DNA of 64,000 nt from an uncultured Pontibacter sp. (lineage in GTDB: Bacteria > Bacteroidota > Bacteroidia > Cytophagales > Hymenobacteraceae): NCBI RefSeq assembly GCF_947495565.1, contig NZ_CANLZM010000001.1, forward strand, positions 463,339 to 527,338, read 5' to 3'. The position numbers were made by a program, and so were the translations under genes. How positions within the stretch are numbered: position 1 is the first letter of the stretch; every line of letters begins with the position of its first letter. Of the stretch, positions 9,295 through 18,616 are shown one piece after another. The notes below the pieces were generated by a model. It did no database searches and was not told the origin of the DNA. It saw only the letters and a list, made by a program, of their open reading frames with translations.

Positions 9295-11436
9295 ATGACG
9301 ATAAAAAATTATCCCGGAAGCCCGTACCCTTTGGGCGCTACCTGGGATAGAGAAGGTGTTAATTTTGCACTTTTCTCCGAGAATGCCACAAAGGTGGAGC
9401 TTTGCCTTTATAAGAGTTCTGAAGATGAAACAGAGTATGACGTCATCAACATGACGGAGCGCACCCACCACATTTGGCATACTTACCTGCCGGAAGCTAA
9501 GCCGGGGCTGCTCTATGCTTTTAGGGTGAGCGGGCCATACGAGCCTCAGAACGGACATAGATTTAATCCTAACAAGGTTCTATTAGATCCTTATGCAAAA
9601 GCCATTACGCGCACCATTGAGTGGCACGATTCGCTTTTTGGCTATAAGTTAGGAGACCCTGACGAAGACTTTAGCTTCAGCGAAACAGACAGCGCACCCT
9701 ATATTCCGAAATGCGTGGTGGTAGACCCGACGTTTGACTGGGAAGGTGTAAAAATGCCAAAGATCCCTTATCATAAAACGATCATTTATGAAACGCATGT
9801 TAAAGGATTTACCAAGCTGCACCCTGAAATTCCGGAAGATATAAGAGGTACTTATGCAGCACTAGGGCATCCGGTTACTATAAAATACCTCCAAGACTTA
9901 GGTATAACCGCCATAGAGCTAATGCCGGTGCACCACTTTATAAACGACAGGCACCTGGCAGAAAAAGGTTTGTATAACTATTGGGGTTACAATACCATTG
10001 GATATTTTGCGCCGGATGTTCGCTACGCTAGCAGTGGTACGCACGGAGATCAGGTAGTAGAGTTTAAAGAGATGGTAAAGGCCCTGCATAAGGCCGGTAT
10101 AGAGGTGATACTGGATGTGGTGTATAACCATACCGCCGAAGGCAACCAGATGGGGCCGACATTATCTTTCCGGGGCATTGATAATGCCGGTTATTACCGC
10201 CTGACGCAAGACCAACGCTATTATATGGATTACACAGGCACAGGCAACACCTTAAATGCTAACCTGCCGCAAGTGCTGCGCCTTATCATGGACAGTCTGC
10301 GCTACTGGATTCTGGAGATGCATGTAGATGGTTTCCGCTTTGATTTGGCCGCAACACTGGCCCGTGAGCTGCATGAAGTGGACCAGCTGAGCGCCTTCTT
10401 CGATATCATCCATCAGGATCCAGTTATCTCGCAGGTAAAACTAATTGCCGAGCCTTGGGATATTGGTGAAGGAGGATACCAAGTAGGGAATTTCCCTCCG
10501 GGCTGGGGCGAATGGAATGGCAAGTACCGCGATTGCATCCGGGATTACTGGCGCGGAGCGGATAGTATGCTGGCGGAGTTTGCTGAGCGCTTCACAGGCA
10601 GCTCAGACCTGTACAGGGATGACTACAGAAGCCCTACCGCAAGTATAAACTTTATCACTGCCCACGATGGCTTCACCCTAAACGACCTGGTGTCTTACAA
10701 TCATAAGCGCAATTCTGAGAACGGCGAAGATAACAACGACGGGGAGAGCCATAACCGTTCCTGGAACTGTGGGGTGGAAGGGCCGACTGATGACCAGGAG
10801 GTGCTGGAGCTCCGTGCAAAGCAAAAACGCAATTTCCTTACCACGCTTTTCCTCTCGCAGGGTGTACCTATGTTAGTGGCAGGTGATGAGATAAGCCGTA
10901 CACAGAAAGGCAATAACAATGCCTACTGCCAGGATAATGAGATATCTTGGGTTAACTGGCAAGATGCCGACAAAGACTTGCTGGGCTTCACTCAAAAGCT
11001 TGTGAAGTTTTGTAAACACCATCCTGTGTTTAACCGCCGGGGCTGGTTTATAGGGCAGCCAATTAAAGGTGGTAAGCTTAAGGATATTGCGTGGTTTTTG
11101 CCGGAAGGTAATGAAATGACTGAGGAAAACTGGTGTCACGATTTTGCCAAATCCCTGGGAGTTTACATGAACGGTAGAGGCTTGCATGCCAAAGGATTAA
11201 AAGGCGAGCAAGTTGTAGACGACAGCTTTTATGTGATCTTTAACGCACATTACGAACCGCTGAAGTATAAACTTCCGCCAAAGAAGTACGGAGAAGTATG
11301 GTACAAAGTAATTGATACGGATACCGGTATGATGGATAAGAAGGGAGAGAAATTTTCTTATAGTAAAACAGTAGAAGTTGCTCCCCGCTCTGTGGTAGTA
11401 CTGCAGCAGCCGAAAAATGATGCTCCTTCAGCTTAA
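9295..11436 (+). CDS. glgX: Glycogen debranching enzyme (isoamylase type, GH13)
   Basis: This 713-residue cytoplasmic enzyme hydrolyses alpha-1,6 branches of glycogen or limit dextrins. It opens with a CBM48 domain (residues about 8-110), followed by a GH13 barrel. The catalytic triad is visible: nucleophile Asp350 in VDGFRFDLA, acid/base Glu386 in IAEPWDIG and Asp458 in TAHDGF. The sequence NHKRNSENGEDNNDGES near residue 470 is the usual GlgX/TreX loop. The length is typical. No other glycogen or trehalose gene is nearby, and a strong terminator follows, so it is probably monocistronic. Confidence 0.93.
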   Translation: MTIKNYPGSPYPLGATWDREGVNFALFSENATKVELCLYKSSEDETEYDVINMTERTHHIWHTYLPEAKPGLLYAFRVSGPYEPQNGHRFNPNKVLLDPYAKAITRTIEWHDSLFGYKLGDPDEDFSFSETDSAPYIPKCVVVDPTFDWEGVKMPKIPYHKTIIYETHVKGFTKLHPEIPEDIRGTYAALGHPVTIKYLQDLGITAIELMPVHHFINDRHLAEKGLYNYWGYNTIGYFAPDVRYASSGTHGDQVVEFKEMVKALHKAGIEVILDVVYNHTAEGNQMGPTLSFRGIDNAGYYRLTQDQRYYMDYTGTGNTLNANLPQVLRLIMDSLRYWILEMHVDGFRFDLAATLARELHEVDQLSAFFDIIHQDPVISQVKLIAEPWDIGEGGYQVGNFPPGWGEWNGKYRDCIRDYWRGADSMLAEFAERFTGSSDLYRDDYRSPTASINFITAHDGFTLNDLVSYNHKRNSENGEDNNDGESHNRSWNCGVEGPTDDQEVLELRAKQKRNFLTTLFLSQGVPMLVAGDEISRTQKGNNNAYCQDNEISWVNWQDADKDLLGFTQKLVKFCKHHPVFNRRGWFIGQPIKGGKLKDIAWFLPEGNEMTEENWCHDFAKSLGVYMNGRGLHAKGLKGEQVVDDSFYVIFNAHYEPLKYKLPPKKYGEVWYKVIDTDTGMMDKKGEKFSYSKTVEVAPRSVVVLQQPKNDAPSA

Positions 11437-11438
11437 CC

Positions 11439-11499
11439 AGATCAAGTATAAATCAAAACGCCCGCTAATTAAGCGGGCGTTTTGATTTATACTTGATCT
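11439..11499 (+). terminator. Terminator hairpin of glgX with a 28-bp perfect stem
   Basis: The arms 11439-11466 and 11472-11499 are exact reverse complements with a 5-nt loop (AATTA). A GC core (CGCCCGCT) is flanked by a run of A before and T after it, so it should work in both directions. The outer stem contains AAGTATAA at 11444-11451 paired with TTATACTT at 11487-11494. Confidence 0.9.
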
Positions 11500-11597
11500 A
11501 TACTTTTATGGGACTTGCTTACATATTTTAGCGTTATTCTAACCCCAGCTAAAAGGTGAAGTATGATTATACTTGCTGATACTACTTTCGACCTGAT

Positions 11598-12101
11598 TTA
11601 ATCCGCCTGCTGTTCGTGCTTTCTGAATAAATCAAGCGCCTCTTCATTACCTTGCTGCACAGCTAAGCCATAAGCCGTAAAGCCCCTTGCATCTTGAATG
11701 CTCATATCAGCGCCATACTCCAGAAGTGTTTTAACCAGTGTATTTTTGCCGAACAAAGCAGCAAACATTAGCGCAGTGCCACCATTGCCGGTTTGCTGGT
11801 CAAGTTTGGCGCCGTTTTCCAGCAGCAGCCGTGCTATATCGTCGTAGCCTTTAAAGCTGACGCCCATCAAGGCCGTGTTACCGCCGGCATCCTGGGCATT
11901 TACATTAGCCTTGGCTTCCAGCAATACTTTTACGGCCTCCGGGTGCTCATTATAACTGGCCAGAATCAGGGCAGTAAAGCCTCGTCCGTCTCTTGTCTCT
12001 AGTTCTACTCCTGATGCTATTGCTTGCTTCAGGTGCTCTACGTCTCCTTTGCGGGCGGCATCAAGAAATAAGTCTTCGGGGTGAGTTGAGTGAAAAGTCA
12101 T
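11598..12101 (-). CDS. Ankyrin-repeat protein
   Basis: The 167-residue protein begins MTFHSTHPEDLFLDAARKGD and consists of four to five ankyrin repeats. Clear repeat cores are GRGFTALILASYNEHPEAV, GGNTALMGVSFKGYDDIA and GGTALMFAALFGKN. Such proteins mediate protein-protein contacts. There is no signal peptide, so it is probably cytoplasmic. The frame is open nine codons further upstream, but the internal ATG fits the family start better. No partner is evident: neighbours are glgX (convergent) and a hydrolase on the same strand 133 nt upstream. Confidence 0.85.
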   Translation of the reverse strand: MTFHSTHPEDLFLDAARKGDVEHLKQAIASGVELETRDGRGFTALILASYNEHPEAVKVLLEAKANVNAQDAGGNTALMGVSFKGYDDIARLLLENGAKLDQQTGNGGTALMFAALFGKNTLVKTLLEYGADMSIQDARGFTAYGLAVQQGNEEALDLFRKHEQQAD

Positions 12102-12234
12102 GGTAAAGGGTTTGTTAAAAATATACATTGGGTACTACGGAGAAGTATGCCAAAAGGTGATACCCGCAAATGCTTTGGAAAATTAGCTTCCGTAAGATTT
12201 AAGGCTTTGCCCTAAAGTATAAAAGCCGGTAAAC

Positions 12235-13068
12235 CTAGGGGGTAAAATGCGCGGCCAGTGCAGCATAAAATTCCTCCTCGTTTTGCAGCCACGGAAAATG
12301 ACTGGTTTTAGGTATGGTGATATAATTGGCATATGGGTAACGCTCCCTTACATACTTTTTGCTGTCTCCGTAAATATCGTCCTCTCCGTAGGTAATTGTA
12401 AACTTAAATCCCTGGTCTATCATGGGCTCTTGTACAGGCTCTTTTAAAAGTGCCAGGTTGGTGCGGTTAATTGCTTTTGCGTTGATCCTGTCTATCATCA
12501 CCGGAACCGGATCATCTACAGGGTAGCCTTTGTTGCAGTTGAGGCAGAACTGTGTAAATAGATTCTCGTACGCTTTGTCGTTACCTAAAAACCCGAGCGC
12601 GGCATTTTTGAGCATGCCAAACCATTCTGACGAGGTAGACTTATTTTTGTTAAACCTGGCTACCTCCAGCACAGTTTCTTTCCATTGGCTGCCGGTTCCG
12701 GATGCAGGACTGCACAGAAACATGCTTAGCAGCCTCTGCGGGTTCTGATAGGCATAAAGCTGCGCATACAGCCCTCCCCAGGAGTGCCCGAATAAATGGA
12801 ATTGCTGCAAATCGAAGCGCTCTGCTATACTATCAATATCGGATATGTAGTCGCCGATGGTATACTTGTTAACATAACAGGGCGAGCTGAGCGTACCGCG
12901 CTGATGAAAGGTAATAACCTGAAAATAACGGTTAAGAAATTCTGCCACCGGCCCCAAGCCATCTGGCACACCCGGCCCTCCATGCAGCATAATAACAGTC
13001 TCTTTCCCATTGTTTGGGTAACTAACCGTGTATAGCCGGGTCTCTTCGTTTTTAACTAATATTTCCAT
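12235..13068 (-). CDS. Alpha/beta hydrolase, proline iminopeptidase-like
   Basis: This 277-residue alpha/beta hydrolase starts MEILVKNEET. The oxyanion-hole motif LHGGPG is at about residues 28-33, the nucleophile is Ser96 in GHSWGG, a likely acid is in TYGEDDIYG near 235, and the catalytic His is in KTSHFPW near 255. The HGGPG and GHSWGG motifs are typical of the proline iminopeptidase branch, but the substrate may be another amide or ester. The frame is open for 26 further codons upstream (to 13146), but that part has no domain character. Confidence 0.75.
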   Translation of the reverse strand: MEILVKNEETRLYTVSYPNNGKETVIMLHGGPGVPDGLGPVAEFLNRYFQVITFHQRGTLSSPCYVNKYTIGDYISDIDSIAERFDLQQFHLFGHSWGGLYAQLYAYQNPQRLLSMFLCSPASGTGSQWKETVLEVARFNKNKSTSSEWFGMLKNAALGFLGNDKAYENLFTQFCLNCNKGYPVDDPVPVMIDRINAKAINRTNLALLKEPVQEPMIDQGFKFTITYGEDDIYGDSKKYVRERYPYANYITIPKTSHFPWLQNEEEFYAALAAHFTP

Positions 13069-13402
13069 AATTTTTTGATACGGGAAACAGTAGTTTAGAG
13101 TGGCTATCGTTTGAAAATCAGATGAGTAATAGCCAGGAACAGACAACCTACAGTATGTAACTTATGTATACTTTTATGTAGATATAGTTAAACTAAATTT
13201 AGTTTATTACTTGTAATTGATAAGTACATGTTAACCAAATATCTCCATGACATAAGTATAGCTAAAGATCAGGTTTACGTATTAACTATGTGATGCTGGG
13301 ATCATTTAACTGTTAAAGCCTCTGTTGTTCTTTTTTAGCTCACGCTATACTCTTCATTTAAAAAGCTGTATTTCTGGGAAGCTTTATTTAAAATTCGATT
13401 TA

Positions 13403-14218
13403 ATGGACTCACTCAAAAGATACAATGTAAAGGTTATTGGTAGGGGAGAGCAGCCTATGGTTTTTGCCCACGGCTATGGCTGCGACCAGAACATGTGGCG
13501 CTACATTACACCGGCTTTTGAAGATAACTTCAAGATTGTTCTTTTTGATTATGTGGGTGCAGGTAAATCAGATGAAAGCGCTTACAACAAAGATAAGTAC
13601 AGCCATTTGCAGGGATACGCCGACGATATGCTGGAAATCTGCCATGCGCTCAAACTTCAGAATATAATTTTAGTCGGTCACTCAGTTAGTTCGATGATTG
13701 GGGTGCTGGCAGTTATCAAAGAGCCTGAGCTGTTTGATAACCTCATCATGATCAGCCCTTCTCCTTACTACATAAGCGAAGGTGATTACGTGGGTGGCTT
13801 TAGCAAAGACGACATCAAAGACTTGCTGGTGTCGCTGGATAGCAACTACCTGGGCTGGTCTAGTGCCGTGGCACCCGTTATAATGGGCAATGATGACAGG
13901 CCAGAACTGGCAGAAGAGTTGACCAACAGCTTTTGCAGAACAAACCCTGACATAGCAAAACAGTTTGCCAAAGTCACTTTTCTTTCCGATAACCGGGCCG
14001 ATCTACCTCTTGTAAAGATAAGATCGCTGATACTGCAATGCACTCAGGATGCCATTGCTCCGGTTACTGTTGGAGAATTTGTGCATAAAGCAGTACCGGA
14101 TAGCGAATTCGTTATGGTGGACGCATCCGGCCATTGCCCGCATATGAGTGAGCCGGAGCAAACTATTGCCGCCATCAAAAGCTTTTTAAATCAGCCTTTA
14201 AGTGGTGAAAAGAAGTGA
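13403..14218 (+). CDS. RsbQ-like alpha/beta hydrolase, partner of the downstream PAS kinase
   Basis: This 271-residue protein belongs to the RsbQ/KAI2/D14 branch of alpha/beta hydrolases, starting MDSLKRYNVKVIG. The triad is Ser94 (VGHSVSS), Asp216 (TQDAIAP) and His244 (SGHCPHMS), almost at the same positions as in Bacillus RsbQ. In B. subtilis RsbQ is needed for energy-stress signalling through the PAS phosphatase RsbP, possibly by supplying or turning over a small ligand of its PAS domain. Here the stop codon overlaps the start of a PAS-containing hybrid kinase by 17 nt, so the two are probably translationally coupled. That strongly suggests an RsbQ-PAS pair with a different output. Confidence 0.85.
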   Translation: MDSLKRYNVKVIGRGEQPMVFAHGYGCDQNMWRYITPAFEDNFKIVLFDYVGAGKSDESAYNKDKYSHLQGYADDMLEICHALKLQNIILVGHSVSSMIGVLAVIKEPELFDNLIMISPSPYYISEGDYVGGFSKDDIKDLLVSLDSNYLGWSSAVAPVIMGNDDRPELAEELTNSFCRTNPDIAKQFAKVTFLSDNRADLPLVKIRSLILQCTQDAIAPVTVGEFVHKAVPDSEFVMVDASGHCPHMSEPEQTIAAIKSFLNQPLSGEKK

Positions 14219-16172
14219 TATCATAAAGCTGGCTCAGGAGGGCCTGTTGGAAGAAAGTATAGAGGAGCTTTATGATAAAGCGCCGTGCGGCTACTTTTCT
14301 ACCTTGCCAGACGGTACATTCATTAAAATCAATGATACTTTTCTGAAATGGCTAGGCTTTGAGGCTAGTGAGCTGCTGTTTGCCAAAAAGCTGCAGGACT
14401 TACTGCCTATAGGAGATAAGATTTTTTATGAAACGCATTACTACCCGCTGCTGCAGATGCAGGGCTTCATCAACGAAATTAATTTTACGCTAAAAGGGCA
14501 AGACGGCAAAGCGATTCCTGTTTTACTGAACAGCACTTTAGTGGTTGATGCAGCAGGTAAGCCAGCGCTTTGCAGGACAACCGTGTTTAACATTACCGAC
14601 CGCAAAAAGTATGAAATGGAGCTGCTGAAAGCCAAAAACAAGGCTGAAGATGCGTCAAGGGTTAAAGCGGAATTTCTCTCCACCATCAGCCACGAAATCC
14701 GGACCCCCATTAATGCCATCATAGGTATCGTGCACCTGATGCGCAACACGGAGCTCACGCCGCAGCAGGTAGAGTACCTCAGTGTTTTAGGTAATTCAAC
14801 TCAAAACCTGCTCAAACTAATTAATGATATACTTGATTTCAGTAAAATAGAGGCAGGCAAGGTTAGCCTTGACGTGGAGAGCGTTCATATCCGGGAATTG
14901 GTGGCGAGCGTGCTGCATGGCTTTGAAGCTAAAGCCGAGGAGAAGGGGCTGCTGCTTAGCAGCAAAGTAGCTAAAAAGATACCTAAGTACCTAGTTTTGG
15001 ATTCGCTGAAGCTTGTGCAGGTGCTAAATAACCTTATCAGCAACGCCATCAAGTTTACTACCAAAGGCACAGTTACGCTGAAGTTAAAGCTCAAGAAACT
15101 AGAAGAAGGTACAGCGACTATTAAATTTGAGGTAGTAGACACAGGCATTGGAATAGCCCCAGATAAACTCGATTTGGTTTTTGAGGACTTTGCGCAGGCC
15201 AATGCTAACATCAATCGTACTTATGGCGGAACCGGTCTGGGCCTGGCCATCAGCCAAAGGTTAATTGCCTTGCATAGCAGTAAGTTAAAGGTGAAGAGTG
15301 AGCAGGGAGTAGGCTCCTGCTTTTATTTCACCTTAAAGCTTAAAGTCGGTGAAAAGCAACCTTTGGCCAAGCAGCATAAAACTGATAAACGGTCCGCAAA
15401 AGGAGTGGAGCTTTTGTTAGTAGAGGATAATAAAATCAACGTTTATGTGCTCACCCAATTCCTGAAAAGCTGGGGTGTGCGCTTCGATACAGTGGATAAT
15501 GGAGAGAAAGCAGTTGAACAGATTGTGCAGCAAGATTATGATCTGGTGTTAATGGACCTCCAAATGCCTGTGATGGATGGTTATGAGGCCACCAGAAGAA
15601 TTAGAAGTATGGCTGAAGAGCGTTTTAGTAACGTCCCCATATTTGCCTTAACTGCAACTGCCCAAGTAGATTATGAAAACAGATTAAAAACGTCCGGATT
15701 CAATGGCATTCTAACCAAACCTTTTAACCCGGATAAACTCTATAGCCTGATCGCTTCCTACAACTCTGCTGTTGCCGCGGCCAGTGAAATTAAGCCAGTT
15801 GATAGCCTTGCTTACAAATCAAACGCATTGTTTAACCTGACCACCTTTGATGATCTGATGTCTGATGATCCGGGAGGAATGTTGGATCTGGTTGACGTAA
15901 CCATTAATGTACTGAACAATGCTTGGTGTGAACTGAAGCATGCCATCAAAGAGCAGAATAAAGACCGTTTCAGGCGTTGGGTGCAAAACATAGAGACTTG
16001 TATGGAACTGCTGCATGCAAAGCAGCTGCATACAACTTTAGAGCAAGGCGCTTCACTGCTTAACCAGGTGCCTGTTGATACGGAGCAACTGGGTTTGGTA
16101 GAGCATATCCTCTCCACGCAGTTCAGGCTGATTCTGCAGGGTTTAAAGGAGCGGCTAAGTATAAACGAATAG
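14202..16172 (+). CDS. PAS hybrid sensor histidine kinase/response regulator with degenerate HPt-like tail
   Basis: This 656-residue protein lacks membrane segments. In order: PAS (about 20-135, with KAPCGYFSTLPDGTFIKIN), HisKA with His164 in STISHEIRTP, HATPase_c (NLISNAIKFT, VDTGIGIAP, YGGTGLGLAIS), a REC domain (about 402-520) with acceptor Asp452 in VLMDLQMPVMDG, then a helical C-terminus (about 545-656). That tail resembles an HPt domain but I see no phosphorylatable His in the expected helix (RRWVQNIETCMELL). Two adjacent GTG codons (14202 and 14205) can start it. The PAS domain is the likely receptor for a ligand handled by the overlapping RsbQ-like hydrolase. Confidence 0.88.
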   Translation: MVKRSDIIKLAQEGLLEESIEELYDKAPCGYFSTLPDGTFIKINDTFLKWLGFEASELLFAKKLQDLLPIGDKIFYETHYYPLLQMQGFINEINFTLKGQDGKAIPVLLNSTLVVDAAGKPALCRTTVFNITDRKKYEMELLKAKNKAEDASRVKAEFLSTISHEIRTPINAIIGIVHLMRNTELTPQQVEYLSVLGNSTQNLLKLINDILDFSKIEAGKVSLDVESVHIRELVASVLHGFEAKAEEKGLLLSSKVAKKIPKYLVLDSLKLVQVLNNLISNAIKFTTKGTVTLKLKLKKLEEGTATIKFEVVDTGIGIAPDKLDLVFEDFAQANANINRTYGGTGLGLAISQRLIALHSSKLKVKSEQGVGSCFYFTLKLKVGEKQPLAKQHKTDKRSAKGVELLLVEDNKINVYVLTQFLKSWGVRFDTVDNGEKAVEQIVQQDYDLVLMDLQMPVMDGYEATRRIRSMAEERFSNVPIFALTATAQVDYENRLKTSGFNGILTKPFNPDKLYSLIASYNSAVAAASEIKPVDSLAYKSNALFNLTTFDDLMSDDPGGMLDLVDVTINVLNNAWCELKHAIKEQNKDRFRRWVQNIETCMELLHAKQLHTTLEQGASLLNQVPVDTEQLGLVEHILSTQFRLILQGLKERLSINE

Positions 16173-16420
16173 CTTTCAGGAGCAGAAATTGCGGTAAAAT
16201 TCTCGAGCAAAGTATAAATCGGTTAGCCGGGTTTAGCTCATACTTGCTGCAATTGGCAAGAGGAAATTGAATACAAACTGCAGGTGCGGGTACGGCATCT
16301 TAACTGCCAGTTCAAGTATAAACTAACACCATAATTCCCCTTTTTACGTATGAGGTCGAAGTCTTTGCACAATTGCAGATAAGCAAACAGAAGTGCAAGC
16401 ATCCGAGCTATCCCTACTAT

Positions 16421-17950
16421 ATGAATTCACCCTACAGGTTAATAATTTTCTTACTCTTCACCGTATCTTATGCCGCCTCCGGAGGTACACCTCCTGATAT
16501 AAAGTATGACTCAGAACTTGAAGACCCAGTTGCCTTACAACTTGGCAGCGCAACAGAGGTGAAACGGTTTTTCATGGCACAAAAGCCTCTTGCAGCTACT
16601 CCGCTAAAATTAGCTGCTAAGGCAACTGCAGACATTGAGGTGAAGCGGCAGCCAATCTGGAAACCAGCAGTGCAGGTGCTGGGTATCAACGCTTTGTTTA
16701 TGGGCTTTAACCGCTATGTGGCCAAGGCAGATTATGGCTATGTAACACTTGGCACCTGGAAGAAAAACCTAAGGTCTGAGCCAGAGTGGGACACAGATAA
16801 TTTTGGGATTAACTTTATAGGCCACCCTTACCAAGGCACTTTATACTTTAATGCCGCCCGCTCTCAGGGCTATACTTACTGGCAGTCTTTGCCTTTTGCT
16901 GTAGCAGGAAGCTTAACCTGGGAGTATTTCGGGGAGAATACGCTGCCATCTTACAACGACCTGATTTACACCCCCATCAACGGCGCCGCACTTGGCGAGG
17001 TGCTGTTTCGGGTAAGCTCATTTATTTTGGATGACCGCACGCAGGGTCGCGAACGGGTAATAAGAGAAGTTGCCGCTGGTATAGTTAACCCTGTGCGTGG
17101 GCTAAACAGACTGCTGCAGGGTAAAAGCTTTGAAGTTACCGACGGCTCAGATTACGAGCAGGAGCCATTTAACGTAACACTGTTTGCAGGCATACATCGC
17201 CTCAACGATCAGCAGAACGATGTTTTCGGGGAGGGAGGGACAAATGCCATGCTCAACATTCAGCTGGATTACGGCAACCCGTTTGACAGTACGAACCATA
17301 AAAAGCCTTTCGATTTTTTCAGGCTCCGCACCGAGTTTAGTGTAGGCTCTGATACCTTGGGCAGCAAAATAAACAACGTAACCGGCTATGGTATTCTGAC
17401 GGGGCGCAACATGCAGCTAGGTAAGATAAGCCTACTGACCGGCATTTTTCAATATTACGATTACTGGAACACCAGAAACTTTGAGTTGGGCGCACTTGGT
17501 TTTGGTGGTGGCGTTTTTTCAATGCTAGAGATCAAAGACCGTATCAATCTGTACACAAACGCCCATTTAGGTGTTATTCTGTTGGCAGGTAACAGCACCC
17601 GTTCTGCCCCAGAAGCACAGGGTTTACGCAATTATACATATGCCAATGGCCTGCAGAGTAAGCTAGAAAGTACCTTAACTCTTGGTGAGCGCGCAACAGT
17701 AGCTTTTATTTATTACCATTTCTGGCTTAATACTTTTGAAGGCCTCAAAGGAAGCAATTCCATTGGTATTTTAAGGCCTAGGCTCACGGTAAAGCTATTC
17801 AAGAATGTAAGTTTAGGTTATGAGCATTTTGGCTATACCACCAAACGCCGCTTTGAAGATTTTGCAGATCAGCGTTCTGCTATTACGGAGCAGAAAATAT
17901 TTGTACAGCTTTTTCTGGAGGCACCCCAGCGGAGAGGTAAGTATAATTAA
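16421..17950 (+). CDS. DUF3943-domain outer-membrane-associated protein
   Basis: This 509-residue secreted protein starts MNSPYRLIIFLLFTVSYAAS, a signal peptide. The central part (about 95-230) has the DUF3943 pattern: WKPAVQVLGINALFMGFNRY, DNFGINFIGHPYQGTLYFNAARS and EYFGENTLPSYNDLIYTPINGAALGE. The remainder is rich in alternating aromatic strands (for example GISLGYEHFGY-like segments), suggesting a beta-barrel in the outer membrane. Function is unknown. A TTG 48 nt upstream is also open but would place 16 polar residues in front of the signal peptide. Confidence 0.75.
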   Translation: MNSPYRLIIFLLFTVSYAASGGTPPDIKYDSELEDPVALQLGSATEVKRFFMAQKPLAATPLKLAAKATADIEVKRQPIWKPAVQVLGINALFMGFNRYVAKADYGYVTLGTWKKNLRSEPEWDTDNFGINFIGHPYQGTLYFNAARSQGYTYWQSLPFAVAGSLTWEYFGENTLPSYNDLIYTPINGAALGEVLFRVSSFILDDRTQGRERVIREVAAGIVNPVRGLNRLLQGKSFEVTDGSDYEQEPFNVTLFAGIHRLNDQQNDVFGEGGTNAMLNIQLDYGNPFDSTNHKKPFDFFRLRTEFSVGSDTLGSKINNVTGYGILTGRNMQLGKISLLTGIFQYYDYWNTRNFELGALGFGGGVFSMLEIKDRINLYTNAHLGVILLAGNSTRSAPEAQGLRNYTYANGLQSKLESTLTLGERATVAFIYYHFWLNTFEGLKGSNSIGILRPRLTVKLFKNVSLGYEHFGYTTKRRFEDFADQRSAITEQKIFVQLFLEAPQRRGKYN

Positions 17951-18041
17951 GTGAGCGTATGGTTTGTATGGCAGCTGTTTTATGATAATCTACAATACTG
18001 GCAAGCTTCTACAAAACTGCTCTCGATATGCAATATTGCAT

Positions 18042-18326
18042 TCAAGCCCGCTGCCTTAGAAGTTTAGCGTGGTCTGGCTTTAAATGGTATAAAACCAGCG
18101 TTGTTCCCGCCTTTTCAGCTTCAGAGGTTTTACTAAGCAAGCATCGCATGGCAGTGGGGCTAAGTGAGGTCATGTTTTGGCAGTCCAGCAGAATGTATTT
18201 GGCTTTGCGTAAAATTTCCTCTTGGCATCGCTTTTCCAACTCCTGTACTAAATCCATATTACACACACCACCCAGGCTCATCACTCCTACATCGTCCATC
18301 CGCTGTACCACCACTTCCTTTTTCAT
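18042..18326 (-). CDS. STAS-domain protein, anti-sigma-factor-antagonist-like
   Basis: This 94-residue protein is a single STAS-like domain. The central strand-loop YILLDCQNMTSLSPTAMRCLLSKTSEAEKAG matches the segment that carries the phosphorylated Ser/Thr in SpoIIAA/RsbV proteins, here with Ser/Thr at LSPT. It would act as a phospho-switch protein in partner switching, but no RsbW-type kinase or PP2C phosphatase is in the window. Start ATG at 18326 is preferred over the preceding GTG. It lies near the RsbQ-like unit, another Rsb-type component. Confidence 0.65.
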   Translation of the reverse strand: MKKEVVVQRMDDVGVMSLGGVCNMDLVQELEKRCQEEILRKAKYILLDCQNMTSLSPTAMRCLLSKTSEAEKAGTTLVLYHLKPDHAKLLRQRA

Positions 18327-18359
18327 CACATCATCTTAGCCAATTAATAAATTACTCAA

Positions 18360-18367
18360 CAAATGTA
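18360..18367 (-). promoter_or_regulatory. Probable -7 element of the STAS gene
   Basis: Minus-strand TACATTTG matches TAnnTTTG and is 33 nt upstream of the ATG at 18326. No clear -33 box is seen. Confidence 0.4.
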
Positions 18368-18616
18368 CACTACTGGTACTGTGTAAGCTATGTGTAAATA
18401 CTTAAATCTTATAGTGTGAAATGCTTAAAAAGAAAGTTTAAATACTTGATTTTGTGGCAATAAAGCTTGGTGGGTGTCAGGGATTACCTAATATGAAGTT
18501 GCCCGTTTCAATATCTTACTACTTAAAAGTATAGTTATATTGTAAATAAAGTGAAGCAGCTGCACAGGTACCTATAAGTTGGCTTTTTATTCTTTCATGC
18601 TTAAACTAATCTTAAA

